Assembly (NCBI GenBank): GCA_002393195.1
Contig: DGIK01000072.1
Coordinates: 1 to 24,701 of the forward strand
Length of the DNA stretch: 24,701 nucleotides
Reading direction: 5' to 3'
Origin: Bacteroidales bacterium UBA3824
GTDB taxonomy: Bacteria; Bacteroidota; Bacteroidia; Bacteroidales; UBA3824
Part shown: positions 8,140-15,218 of the stretch, piece after piece
How the letters are laid out: each line of letters opens with the position of its first letter
Numbering within the stretch: the stretch's first letter is position 1
Notes under the pieces: generated by a model
The model's input: the letters and a program-made list of their open reading frames with translations, nothing else
The model's database searches: none
Told to the model about the DNA's origin: nothing
Made by a program: the position numbers and the translations under genes

Positions 8140-9222
8140 TTACAACAGCCACGCCGCGACGCCAACAATCAACGCCAAGATTACCTTAATACCCTTGACA
8201 ATGAAAAAATCCTTCTTGCTCTCGGCGAAAAGGGGAATTGCACCGTGTCCGTCCTGAACGATGCAGTTAGCGAGCAATGCACCGAGGGGCATCACACCGT
8301 TACAATAAAGAATAATAAAAACGAAATGAGGTCCTGATTCAGGTATCAATCCTATCAAAATAGCCGCCAACATACAAAAAACATAGACGCTGCCGCCGCT
8401 GAATTGCTTGACCCAAGTCTCGATGTCGCAGACTTCGTTGATTACAAAAACCAAAATCAACGCAAACGTAGTCCACGAAAGAATCTTCCAAAAATGCTGG
8501 CCTATAACGTGATGCCAAATGTGGTCTTCGAGAAAATGCTCCGGCACACGCACCACCACATACAACGCCACAGCCGCCACGACGAGCGAAATCAACGTTA
8601 CAAAACTAAAACCTTCTTCGCCGCCGTCCATTTCGCCGCCGTGATGATGATGTTCGCCAAGGAAACCGCAGAGTGTCAGCACTATAAAAATGATTATCGA
8701 AACTAAAAGTATAAGACGATGTACGGAGAGATGACGTAAATTTTCGATGACATTGCCGTGGAGACTGCTATGACGATGATGGTCGTGAGCATCGTGCAAC
8801 ACAAAATGCGCCTCCTGACCGCAAGGATTGGAACGCTTTGATACAAAGAAGTTTGCCAAATATCCAGCCGCCACAGAAAGCACCATCAAACCACCAAAAA
8901 TCAACATCGCCTTGTCGGGCATCTTCGACATCATCAAAAATGCCTCATCGCCCGTTGTGGCAATCAAATTGGCGAGCAACGCGCCAAAACCTATCACATT
9001 ATGTGTATAGAGCGACACCGCCGTATAACTGCCAATGCAGCCCGGCACCACACCAAGAAACGCCGCTATGAGTATCTGGAAACCCGAATTTCTCTGCATA
9101 AATCCGTGTACATGTCCCTTGGAGAACACGTTGAGGTATTCAAGCACCATTATCATAGACAATACAAAGAACGTGATGACCACAATCTGCCCCACCACGT
9201 CCGTCAAAAATTCTTGTAGCAT
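8140..9222 (-). CDS. ArsP_2-type ten-helix metal exporter (putative manganese or arsenic efflux)
   Basis: This 360-residue polytopic membrane protein has about ten hydrophobic segments. It matches the family described as putative 10TM heavy-metal exporter (ArsP_2) or putative manganese transporter. Two halves echo each other: FLGVVPGCIGSYTAVSLYTH...GALLANLIATTGDEA in the N-terminal half and LIGLIPESGPHFVFIILYCN...GALLANCIVQDGHGA in the C-terminal half, as expected for an internally duplicated carrier. Two histidine-rich stretches lie between them, HDAHDHHRHSSLH (around 143-155) and EHHHHGGEMDGGEE (around 190-203), plausible metal-gathering loops. It is the last of three minus-strand genes, 33 bases after the HAD gene. 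The ion is not determined by sequence; manganese, arsenite and other metals have been proposed for the family. Confidence 0.85.
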   Translation of the reverse strand: MLQEFLTDVVGQIVVITFFVLSMIMVLEYLNVFSKGHVHGFMQRNSGFQILIAAFLGVVPGCIGSYTAVSLYTHNVIGFGALLANLIATTGDEAFLMMSKMPDKAMLIFGGLMVLSVAAGYLANFFVSKRSNPCGQEAHFVLHDAHDHHRHSSLHGNVIENLRHLSVHRLILLVSIIIFIVLTLCGFLGEHHHHGGEMDGGEEGFSFVTLISLVVAAVALYVVVRVPEHFLEDHIWHHVIGQHFWKILSWTTFALILVFVINEVCDIETWVKQFSGGSVYVFCMLAAILIGLIPESGPHFVFIILYCNGVMPLGALLANCIVQDGHGAIPLFAESKKDFFIVKGIKVILALIVGVAAWLL

Positions 9223-9255
9223 CTCTCTACTTGTCGCGCTAAAAAAGATATTCTA

Positions 9256-9663
9256 CTATTGCCAAAACCATTTTTTCTTCTTGGGCTGCGGCTCAGGTTC
9301 GGGCTCCGATTCGCCGCTGAGTTTGCGCCAAATGTTGCCCCAACCGGGGAAGCCGCCAAAATTTCTGTCGTCGATGAAAAGGTCGGCGTCTATCTTGCGC
9401 ATAAAATACCTGCGGTCGTCGGGCAACGACTGCTTGGCCTCGTCGGGGCTGTCGCAATTGACTGCATGAATCTTTACGCCTGCGTCTTCGAGGTACTTGA
9501 CAGCATTGTCCAAGAGTTCGCCCGTGCGGCAAGTCCACAAAATGATTTTGTGCATCTTGGAGAGTTTTTTTAGGGTCTCCAATGCAAATGGCTTTTGCTT
9601 ACCAATCTCAGGGTAAGCGTCTTCAACGATGGTTCCGTCGAAATCTACTGCTATTTTTAACAT
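9256..9663 (-). CDS. HAD-superfamily hydrolase, BT0820-like
   Basis: This small HAD-fold protein of 135 residues is predicted to be a cytoplasmic phosphatase or nucleotidase-like enzyme. Motif I is DFDGTI (residues 7-12) with both aspartates present. Motif II is WTCRTG in the middle, and the final acidic motif is DADLFIDDRNFGG. Length and motif wording fit the BT0820-like family of Bacteroidota, which lacks a large cap domain. The C-terminus carries an odd charged tail, alternating Glu-Pro followed by four Lys and WFWQ, probably unstructured. It lies 21 bases after the lipoprotein gene and 33 bases before the exporter gene, probably in one operon. The substrate is unknown. Confidence 0.85.
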   Translation of the reverse strand: MLKIAVDFDGTIVEDAYPEIGKQKPFALETLKKLSKMHKIILWTCRTGELLDNAVKYLEDAGVKIHAVNCDSPDEAKQSLPDDRRYFMRKIDADLFIDDRNFGGFPGWGNIWRKLSGESEPEPEPQPKKKKWFWQ

Positions 9664-9684
9664 CTTGTTATTTAAGGTGTATTG

Positions 9685-10533
9685 TTAATTCTTGTTAGGG
9701 TCGATGAGTTCGGAGCGCATAGTCTTGATACGCTTGCAAATCTCGCTGTAAGTCTGCGCGTCGATGCTGCCGCCAGCCACCTTGTCATAAACCTTCTTTA
9801 CGTTGTTGAGATCCATTATGATATGCTTGATGTCGTAGTTGTAATAAAAAGCCGAACTCTCTATCATCACATCATAAAGATATTTGATAAGGCGGAGCAG
9901 ACCTTCCTGTTGATTCATAATCTGTTCGCGAGTGGATTTGAGGTCGTTGGAAGCCACACAGAGATATTGGCTCTCCACCCATCCGCCGTAGATTACAAAA
10001 GGCAGAATGTTGTTTTTCTCATTGTCGTTGAGGTAGTTGCAAGCCTTCCAATACGATTCGGCGGCGATGTTGCTGAGCGAATCGGCAGAATTGACATTAT
10101 TTTCCATACGCTCCACGTAACGGAAATTGAATCCTTCCGAAATGTCGAGTTTGTCGGCGAGTTTGAAGGCGCAATTGAAATAGCCCATCACCTCCTGCTG
10201 CCTTTTGTAAAGCGAACAGTACGCGATGTCGGCAGAATACACGCCAAGAGCCATAGCCTGCTTGGTCTCCTTGGTATATTTGTCCATATTCTCGAGCGGC
10301 ACGAGGAGGTCGGTGTTGTACTGTACGTCCTCGGCTACAAGATACTTGAACAAATCTATCGGCAGCGGGATGCCGTATTTGGTATAGACAACGTTAGTAA
10401 CGTCGGCAGACTCCTGCACATCATTGTCCGAAACCGGCTTTATACGAGTCTTCTTGCTATTGTCGGTACAGCCCGCAAGCCCCGCCAACAGCAATGCCAC
10501 ACACACAAATATTATTGTACGTTTCATTATCAA
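9685..10533 (-). CDS. Hypothetical lipoprotein, Bacteroidota type
   Basis: This 282-residue protein has a strong lipoprotein signal: MIMKRTI, a hydrophobic core, and LAGC, so C22 is the lipidated cysteine. The start may be the first Met or the Met at position 3; both keep the signal intact. The mature part is mainly helical, with tyrosine-rich segments and no catalytic motif that I recognise. It may be an outer-membrane or periplasmic lipoprotein that binds a partner. As the first gene of the minus-strand trio with the HAD protein and the metal exporter, it is transcribed from the gap shared with the GH97 gene. Function unknown. Confidence 0.8.
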   Translation of the reverse strand: MIMKRTIIFVCVALLLAGLAGCTDNSKKTRIKPVSDNDVQESADVTNVVYTKYGIPLPIDLFKYLVAEDVQYNTDLLVPLENMDKYTKETKQAMALGVYSADIAYCSLYKRQQEVMGYFNCAFKLADKLDISEGFNFRYVERMENNVNSADSLSNIAAESYWKACNYLNDNEKNNILPFVIYGGWVESQYLCVASNDLKSTREQIMNQQEGLLRLIKYLYDVMIESSAFYYNYDIKHIIMDLNNVKKVYDKVAGGSIDAQTYSEICKRIKTMRSELIDPNKN

Positions 10534-10645
10534 TCTGATTAGAGTATTTTTCAGGTTGCAAATTTACATAAAAAAAACGAAATAGTTAATTGCCGACAAC
10601 AAAATTTATACTAAATTTGCAAAAACCAAACATCACACATTAGAT
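10534..10645. promoter_or_regulatory. Divergent promoter region of lipoprotein operon and GH97 gene
   Basis: This 112-base gap has mirror-image -7 candidates. On the plus strand TAAATTTG (10612-10619) has ATTG (10589-10592) 19 bases upstream as a -33 candidate, 26 bases before the GH97 ATG. On the minus strand TAAATTTG (10566-10559) lies 25 bases before the lipoprotein ATG, with no clear -33 match. The two boxes are identical octamers in opposite orientation. Confidence 0.55.
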
Positions 10646-12610
10646 ATGAAGAATCATTTGCTTACAATTCTTGCGCTGACCGCCTCATTCGCCGCCAGCG
10701 CACAGACAGCCCAGACCGTCAAAAGTCCCGACGGCAGGCTCGCCGTCAATCTTCTTTGCGAAAACTCTCACGCCACTTACTCAGTGAGTTACGATGGCAA
10801 GACAATCCTCGAAAAATCGCCATTGGGACTTGTAACAGACGTCGCCGACTTCTCGCAGGGACTATCCGCCACGGGATTCAAAGTGGACACACTGCAATTT
10901 TCCTACGCCTGCCAAACTCTCAAAAAGAGCCACGTGGATGTCAAGGCTACCCACGCCGTATGGAGCATCAGCCGCAACGGAGTGCCTGCATACGACCTTG
11001 TATTTATGGTAAAGGACAACGACATCGCCTTCCGCTACGAGATGCGCCGTCAGCCCGCCAAGGCAAAGGGCGACTCTACATTCTGCGCCATCGTCAAGGA
11101 CGACCAGACACATTTCAATATGCCACAAGGCACCACGACCTTCCTTTCCGCACAGATGAAAGGCGGCACGGGATGGTCGAGGACTGCCCCAAGTTACGAA
11201 ACGCCATACTTTGCCGACCGTCCCACGGGCGACAATGCAGACGGCGCGGGATTCATATTCCCCTGCCTTTTCAAGACGCCCAACGGTTGGGTGCTGATTT
11301 CTGAAACAGGCGTTACGTCGGCATATTGCGGTTCGCATTTGGACTGTACAGGCGGCAACAATTACAAGATAGCCAACCCGATGGACAGCGACTTCAATTA
11401 CAACGGCTCGTCCGCGCCAGGCATACCGCTGCCGGGCTGCACACCGTGGCGCACCATCACCATCGGCACAGACCTCGCCCCGATAGCCGAGACCACAATC
11501 CCTTGGGACTTTGTAACGCAACTCTACGAGCCGTCCAAGGTCTATGACTACGGCGCAGGAACGTGGAGTTGGATTATTGGTTTTGACGAATCTGTCAATT
11601 ACAAAGAGCAACGCGAATACATCGACTTCACCGCCAGGATGGGCTTCAAGTCGGTGCTTGTTGACAATTGGTGGGACACTCAGATCGGCCGCGATTCCAT
11701 CGAAATACTCTCCAAATACGCTCTCAGCAAGGGCGTAAGCCTGATGCTTTGGTACAACAGCAACGGCTATTGGAACGACGCGCCGCAGACCCCGCGCAAC
11801 ATTATGAACAACATCATCGCCCGCCGCCGCGAGATGGCGTGGATGAAGTCGATTGGCATACGCGGCATCAAGGTAGATTTTATGGGTTCCGACAAGCAAC
11901 AGACAATGCAACTCTATGAAGACATACTCGCCGACGCCAACGATTTTGGACTCGAAGTCATCTTTCACGGCGCGACCTTGCCACGCGGTTGGGAAAGGAT
12001 GTACCCAAATTTCATCGGCAACGAGGCTGTACTTGCGAGCGAAAATCTCCATTTTGGCGACGACTTCTGCCGTCAGGAAAGTTACAATGCAACACTTCAT
12101 CCTCTGATACGCAACTCCGTGGCTTCCATGGATTATGGTGGTGTTACCTTCAACGATTACTTCAATACCACCAACGACACAACAATGTGGGGCGGACACC
12201 GCGTAACCTCCGACGTATTCCAAATGGCAGTTGCCGTACTCTTCCAATGTCCGCTCAATCACCTCGCGCTCTATCCGCGCATCACCAAAGACAACGAGCC
12301 GTGGAAATTGGAATTTGTTAAAAACGTGCCGACCCTTTGGGACGACGTAAAACTCATCGACGCCTACCCGGGCAAATACCTCATCCTCGCCCGTCGTCAC
12401 GTCCACACTTGGTACATAGTTGCCATCAACGCCCAAAAAGAGCCTCTACGCCGCACCCTCTCGCTCCCGATGCTCAAATGCGGCATCACAATGTACAGCG
12501 ACGACGCCAACCTCAAAGGCTCAATGAAAGAATTGAAGGTCTCCAAAAAAGGAACATACGAAATCAACGTGCCAAAAGACGGCGCAGTGATATTCGTGGG
12601 AAAGGAATAA
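10646..12610 (+). CDS. GH97 glycoside hydrolase, likely retaining alpha-galactosidase type
   Basis: This 654-residue protein is exported: the signal peptide ends at AASA (about residue 19). It follows the GH97 plan: an N-terminal beta-sandwich (VKSPDGRLAVNL onward), a TIM barrel from about residue 300 (AGTWSW, MGFKSVLVDNWWD) and a C-terminal all-beta domain. GH97 contains inverting enzymes such as SusB, with a glutamate base, and retaining enzymes such as BT1871, with an aspartate nucleophile (D415) and acid/base E470. Here GIKVDF supplies D411, and E466 lies 55 residues later, exactly the BT1871 spacing. This favours a retaining alpha-galactosidase, inferred by motif alignment only. It is probably periplasmic or surface-associated, transcribed from its own promoter, with no SusCD partner in the window. 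The IS begins five bases after the stop codon. Confidence 0.92.
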   Translation: MKNHLLTILALTASFAASAQTAQTVKSPDGRLAVNLLCENSHATYSVSYDGKTILEKSPLGLVTDVADFSQGLSATGFKVDTLQFSYACQTLKKSHVDVKATHAVWSISRNGVPAYDLVFMVKDNDIAFRYEMRRQPAKAKGDSTFCAIVKDDQTHFNMPQGTTTFLSAQMKGGTGWSRTAPSYETPYFADRPTGDNADGAGFIFPCLFKTPNGWVLISETGVTSAYCGSHLDCTGGNNYKIANPMDSDFNYNGSSAPGIPLPGCTPWRTITIGTDLAPIAETTIPWDFVTQLYEPSKVYDYGAGTWSWIIGFDESVNYKEQREYIDFTARMGFKSVLVDNWWDTQIGRDSIEILSKYALSKGVSLMLWYNSNGYWNDAPQTPRNIMNNIIARRREMAWMKSIGIRGIKVDFMGSDKQQTMQLYEDILADANDFGLEVIFHGATLPRGWERMYPNFIGNEAVLASENLHFGDDFCRQESYNATLHPLIRNSVASMDYGGVTFNDYFNTTNDTTMWGGHRVTSDVFQMAVAVLFQCPLNHLALYPRITKDNEPWKLEFVKNVPTLWDDVKLIDAYPGKYLILARRHVHTWYIVAINAQKEPLRRTLSLPMLKCGITMYSDDANLKGSMKELKVSKKGTYEINVPKDGAVIFVGKE

Positions 12611-12615
12611 TTTTG

Positions 12616-12743
12616 GGTATATAGGTCATTTTGCAGGCTGAAAACGCTGTAATATATTAAAGTATAATAAGTTACAAACTTCAAGGTTCTTCAGCCTAAA
12701 ACAGTTGAGAAAAAGTCTTCAATGGGTCATTTTGCAGGCTGAA
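12616..12743. repeat. Left terminal repeats of the IS (two copies)
   Basis: Copy one is at 12623-12642 and copy two at 12724-12743; both face inward. The bases after each are related (AAAACGCTGTAAT versus AAATTGCTGCAAT), so copy one looks like a diverged second left end. Between them TTCAGCCT (12690-12697) is a short inverted remnant of the same motif. CTTCAAT before copy two (12717-12723) is mirrored as ATTGAAG after the inner right copy (13921-13927), so the inner repeat really spans 27 bp. Confidence 0.8.
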
Positions 12744-12744
12744 A

Positions 12745-12776
12745 TTGCTGCAATTAGTTAATTATTAGTATCTTTG
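12745..12776 (+). promoter_or_regulatory. Candidate transposase promoter
   Basis: TATCTTTG at 12769-12776 fits the Bacteroidota -7 box, and TTG at 12745-12747, immediately inside the inner left repeat, is a weak -33 candidate. Transcription would begin around 12783, upstream of the ATG at 12808. This supports 12808 as the real initiation point even though it is in the other frame. Confidence 0.4.
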
Positions 12777-12807
12777 TGCCATTCAAGATACTAAAATTTA
12801 AACTGAA

Positions 12808-13739
12808 ATGTACAAAAAAAATGTCCTTATTGCGATTCGTCCGTAATCAAAAAAAATGGTGTCAGATATGGTGTGCAATTGTACAAGTGTAATAATTGCG
12901 GACGACAGTTTCGCGGCGGCGAGAGAGCAGCGCTAGATGATATTTGGGAACTCTACATGGATAAAAAACAAAGCATTGCCGACATCGCTGAGTCCTATAA
13001 TGTCAGTGTCTCCACCATTAAGCGAAAACTTCGTAAAATCGAGATGCCATGGGAGCAACCAAATATTGCTGGCAGTGGCTATGTCCACTTTGACGTAACC
13101 TATTGGGGGCACAACTGGGGGGTCATCCTCGCCGTCGACCATGATAGCGGCAAGGCTATTTATCTTGATTTTATCAGCCATGAAAAAGCCGAAGATTATC
13201 TTCGGGCATTACAAAGCATCAAAAGCAGGGGGTTCGTGATAAAGGGTGTCATAATTGACGGTTTCAGGGCTCTGTTCGACATCTTTTCTGACTACAAGAT
13301 ACAGATGTGCCATTTTCACATGAAGCGGATTGTAACAAGGTATCTGACCGGCAATCCGAGGCTGCAAGCCTCCAAAGAACTGGCGGCTATTGTTGAACGT
13401 TTGACTAAGTTGGACAAGGTGGCGTTCACACAAGAATATGCAGATTGGAATGCGAGGTGGCACACTGTACTCTGCGAGAGGACAGTCTCTATGGATACTG
13501 GCAAGTGGTGCTACACGCACAAAAAGCTGCGTACGGCGGTCAACAGTTTGAACTACTATATGGAGTATTTGTTCACGTATTTGTCGCCTGAATGTGTTGG
13601 AATGCCAAACACGAATAACATGATTGAAGGATTATTCTCCGCACTGAAAAAACGTCTGAACGTGCACGCAGGCATGAAAGAAGATAGCCGCAAAAGGTTT
13701 ATCAAAGGGTTTTTCAAGGCATTGAATAATGGAAAATAA
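12808..13739 (+). CDS. IS256-like transposase with N-terminal zinc ribbon; start requires frameshift
   Basis: This DDE transposase, without its first residues, is a continuous frame to 13739. The N-terminus encodes CPYC, then about 20 residues later CNNC, a zinc ribbon as in the variant Zn-binding IS256 group. Next comes a helix-turn-helix (IADIAESYNVSVSTIKRKL). The RNase H-like core follows, with FDVTY (first Asp), VIIDG (second Asp), CHFHMKR and NNMIEGLFSALK (Glu). The zinc-ribbon frame has no ATG, GTG or TTG before GTG at 12873, and a stop at 12804-12806. The ATG at 12808 is in the 0 frame and terminates at 12844-12846. A -1 shift on the A8 run (12814-12821) joins it to CPYC as MYKKKCPYC. 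Initiation at 12873 would lose the first cysteine pair. The gene may therefore be frameshift-expressed, slippage-expressed or recently inactivated. Confidence 0.85.
12814..12821 (+). other. A8 slippery run, possible -1 frameshift or slippage site
   Basis: Eight adenines follow ATG TAC. Codons AAA AAA read in the 0 frame can slip back one base so that the next codon is AAA and the one after TGT, the first cysteine of the zinc ribbon. Polymerase slippage to nine A residues would give the same product. A second A8 run lies at 12849-12856. No stimulatory stem-loop was identified with confidence. Confidence 0.5.
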
Positions 13740-13744
13740 ACAAA

Positions 13745-13774
13745 GGGACGGTGCGTTCTAAATGGCATCGTCCC
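13745..13774 (+). terminator. Transposase terminator hairpin
   Basis: GGGACGGTGC (13745-13754) pairs with GCATCGTCCC (13765-13774) through ten positions with one G-T pair and a ten-base loop. It is followed by GATTATTTT. It lies six bases after the transposase stop and inside the IS. Confidence 0.65.
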
Positions 13775-13839
13775 GATTATTTTCCACTATTGAAGACTTA
13801 TTCCTTACGTGGTTGCTCCCCAGCAGTGCCACGATATGC

Positions 13840-13967
13840 TTCAGTCTACAAAAGACAAAGTTATGCTTTATGTTTGGAAACTCCAAACGACAAGATTATT
13901 TTCAGCCTGCAAAATGACCCATTGAAGCATAGTACTTTTTTTCAGCCTGCAAAATGACCCATAAACC
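13840..13967. repeat. Right terminal repeats of the IS (two copies plus a degenerate third)
   Basis: TTCAGCCTGCAAAATGACCC occurs at 13901-13920 and again at 13941-13960, 40 bases apart and in the same orientation. A degenerate third copy, TTCAGTCTACAAAAGAC, is at 13840-13856. ATTGAAGACTT at 13789-13799 is the exact reverse complement of the 11 bases just outside the inner left repeat (12713-12723). A small hairpin, GTTTGGA-AAC-TCCAAAC, lies at 13872-13888. Confidence 0.8.
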
Positions 13968-14181
13968 TTAATTGAGATATGACAACTTCCTGCATGCAGA
14001 TAATGTCAGGTGTTTCGTTCTTTAAAAATACTGCAAGATTTGTTTTCCTGTTGTTCCAATTATTGATTCCATCACTTTTGTTTTCGCAGCGAATATTAAG
14101 AGAAACCATCTTTATTTGTTTCGTCTCAATATTACAGCAACAGCACAAAGCAATGATGAACAACAATAGAACTTTTTTCAT
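13942..14181 (-). pseudogene. EEP-family (endonuclease/exonuclease/phosphatase) lipoprotein, 3'-truncated by IS
   Basis: Only the first roughly 72 codons survive. The frame opens with a lipoprotein-like signal (MKKVLLLFIIALCCCCN), then MVSLNIRCENKSDG and NETPDIICMQEV, the first strand and the Q-E metal-site motif of the EEP fold. After VISQL it runs into the right end of the IS, where the last codons (GHFAG, stop) come from the terminal repeat. Intact family members are about 250-350 residues, so the remaining catalytic Asp/His motifs are gone, and no remnant is found left of the IS. The ATG overlaps the stop of the epimerase gene as ATGA, so this was the last coupled gene of the polysaccharide operon. 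A role in surface-polymer processing or phosphodiester cleavage is conjecture. Confidence 0.8.
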
Positions 14182-15218
14182 GCTTCCATTCCCTTAATCA
14201 TCCTTCTGTATGCTTCTTTTAATCCAACCTTTGGCGACCAGCCTAACGTGTACAAAAGTCTTGTGTCAAGATTAAGATTAAGATTAAGATTGGGCGCATA
14301 TTCCTGCGGTACCCCTTTAATATCGAAAACAAGTTTTATTTTGTCTTTTGCAATTTCTGAAACAATCATTTTTGCCGTTTCGCGAATACTGTAAAAAGTA
14401 TCTTCGTTGGCAGCTGTATAAGACTGACCGTCAGTTCCTTTAAGCAATACCGTCAATATTGCAGAAATCGCGTCTGAGGTGTAAATCACTGGGCGTTTTG
14501 TTGCGCCAGTAGTTTTCAAAACAATGTCGTGTCCTTCTATCACTGCTCGTGCAAATTGTGCCGCAACGCGTGTGTCATTGTAGTCTATTCCCGCCCCCAA
14601 TGTTTGAGTAAGACGTGTAATTTTCACAGGTAACGAAAACTCTTTGGCGAAACTATGGCACAAGCATTCGCAAAGACGTTTACTTTCTGAATAACTGCTG
14701 CGCGAACTCAAAATGTCAATATAGCCGTAATCAGATTCCTTAACTTTGCCTTTTCCGTCTGTGATTCCAAACACTTCCATACTTGACAAGTAAACCATCG
14801 ATTTTACGGCTTTTGATTGAGCAAAACGCAAAACATTTAATGTGCCGTTTATCGCGGTGTCAATGGTCTCAACGGGTTTATTCACAAAATCCAATGACGA
14901 AGTTACGCTTGCTCCGTGGATTATGTAGTCGATGTGTTGCGGAATTTCGGGTAGTTTCAGAACATCTCCAGTAATGAAAGTTATGTTTTTAATACTTTGG
15001 TCGAAAACTTTTTTGGCTTTATCTATATTGCGAATAAGCCCGAATAGTTTCATCGAATAGTTTTCGGTGCGGTTCAGATAATCCAAAAACAATAGAATCT
15101 GACTTCCAAGAAGTCCTGTCGCTCCTGTTACAAAGACGGATGAATTTTTCAGCAACGAAAAGTTAAAGGATTTTTTGATTGAAAAAAAATCCTCTTCGAG
15201 AATTTCAAATTTGGTCAT
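14178..15218 (-). CDS. NAD-dependent epimerase/dehydratase (extended SDR)
   Basis: This 346-residue enzyme is predicted to modify a nucleotide-activated sugar in the cytoplasm. The Rossmann glycine motif is TGATGLLG (31-38), later strands read DYIIHGAS (97-104) and VYLSSMEVFG (142-151), and the catalytic pair is Y176 and K180 in YSESK. The C-terminal half has the substrate-binding pattern RPVIYTSDAISAI and a final LGWSPKVGLKEAYRRM typical of UDP- or CDP-sugar epimerases and dehydratases. The exact reaction cannot be read. It overlaps the cytidylyltransferase gene upstream by four bases, suggesting they act on linked metabolites. Near the C-terminus a hexanucleotide repeat gives an Asn-Leu run just before DTRLLYTLGW. 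Family is secure, substrate unknown. Confidence 0.88.
   Translation of the reverse strand: MTKFEILEEDFFSIKKSFNFSLLKNSSVFVTGATGLLGSQILLFLDYLNRTENYSMKLFGLIRNIDKAKKVFDQSIKNITFITGDVLKLPEIPQHIDYIIHGASVTSSLDFVNKPVETIDTAINGTLNVLRFAQSKAVKSMVYLSSMEVFGITDGKGKVKESDYGYIDILSSRSSYSESKRLCECLCHSFAKEFSLPVKITRLTQTLGAGIDYNDTRVAAQFARAVIEGHDIVLKTTGATKRPVIYTSDAISAILTVLLKGTDGQSYTAANEDTFYSIRETAKMIVSEIAKDKIKLVFDIKGVPQEYAPNLNLNLNLDTRLLYTLGWSPKVGLKEAYRRMIKGMEA
14268..14291. repeat. AAGATT hexanucleotide tandem repeat (4 units) inside the epimerase gene
   Basis: AAGATT is repeated four times without error. On the coding strand it gives four Asn-Leu dipeptides. Six-base units change length without shifting the frame, so copy number could vary between strains and lengthen or shorten the loop before DTRLL. 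Confidence 0.85.

Larger units (their letters stand above)
12616..13967 (+). mobile_element. IS256-like insertion sequence with duplicated ends
   Basis: One transposase gene is bracketed by inverted copies of GGGTCATTTTGCAGGCTGAA. The outer pair is at 12623-12642 (one mismatch) and 13941-13960. Extending it to 12616 and 13967 keeps 25 of 27 bases matching. The inner pair is at 12724-12743 and 13901-13920. The resulting element is about 1.35 kb, within the normal range for the family. No 8-9 bp target duplication is visible at the outer ends, and the right end sits inside a truncated gene. If the inner pair is the true end, the element is about 1.2 kb, nested in remnants of a relative. Confidence 0.8.

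Noticed and set aside
7997..8257. Plus-strand frame encoding repeated QFYEDK peptides
   Set aside because: The 33-bp period is a multiple of three, so any frame through the array looks repetitive. The frame runs on into the antisense of the exporter gene, with no promoter or start context. Most likely a by-product of the DNA repeat.
10862..12436. 524-codon open frame antisense to the GH97 gene
   Set aside because: Its length comes from GC-rich third positions of the GH97 gene on the other strand. The translation has no recognisable domain, while GH97 is certain.
12608..13975. Target-site duplication around the IS
   Set aside because: The bases flanking the outer ends (TAATTTTG and TTAATTGA) share only a short AATT core. 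CTTCAAT/ATTGAAG at the inner ends is inverted, not direct, so it belongs to the terminal repeat.
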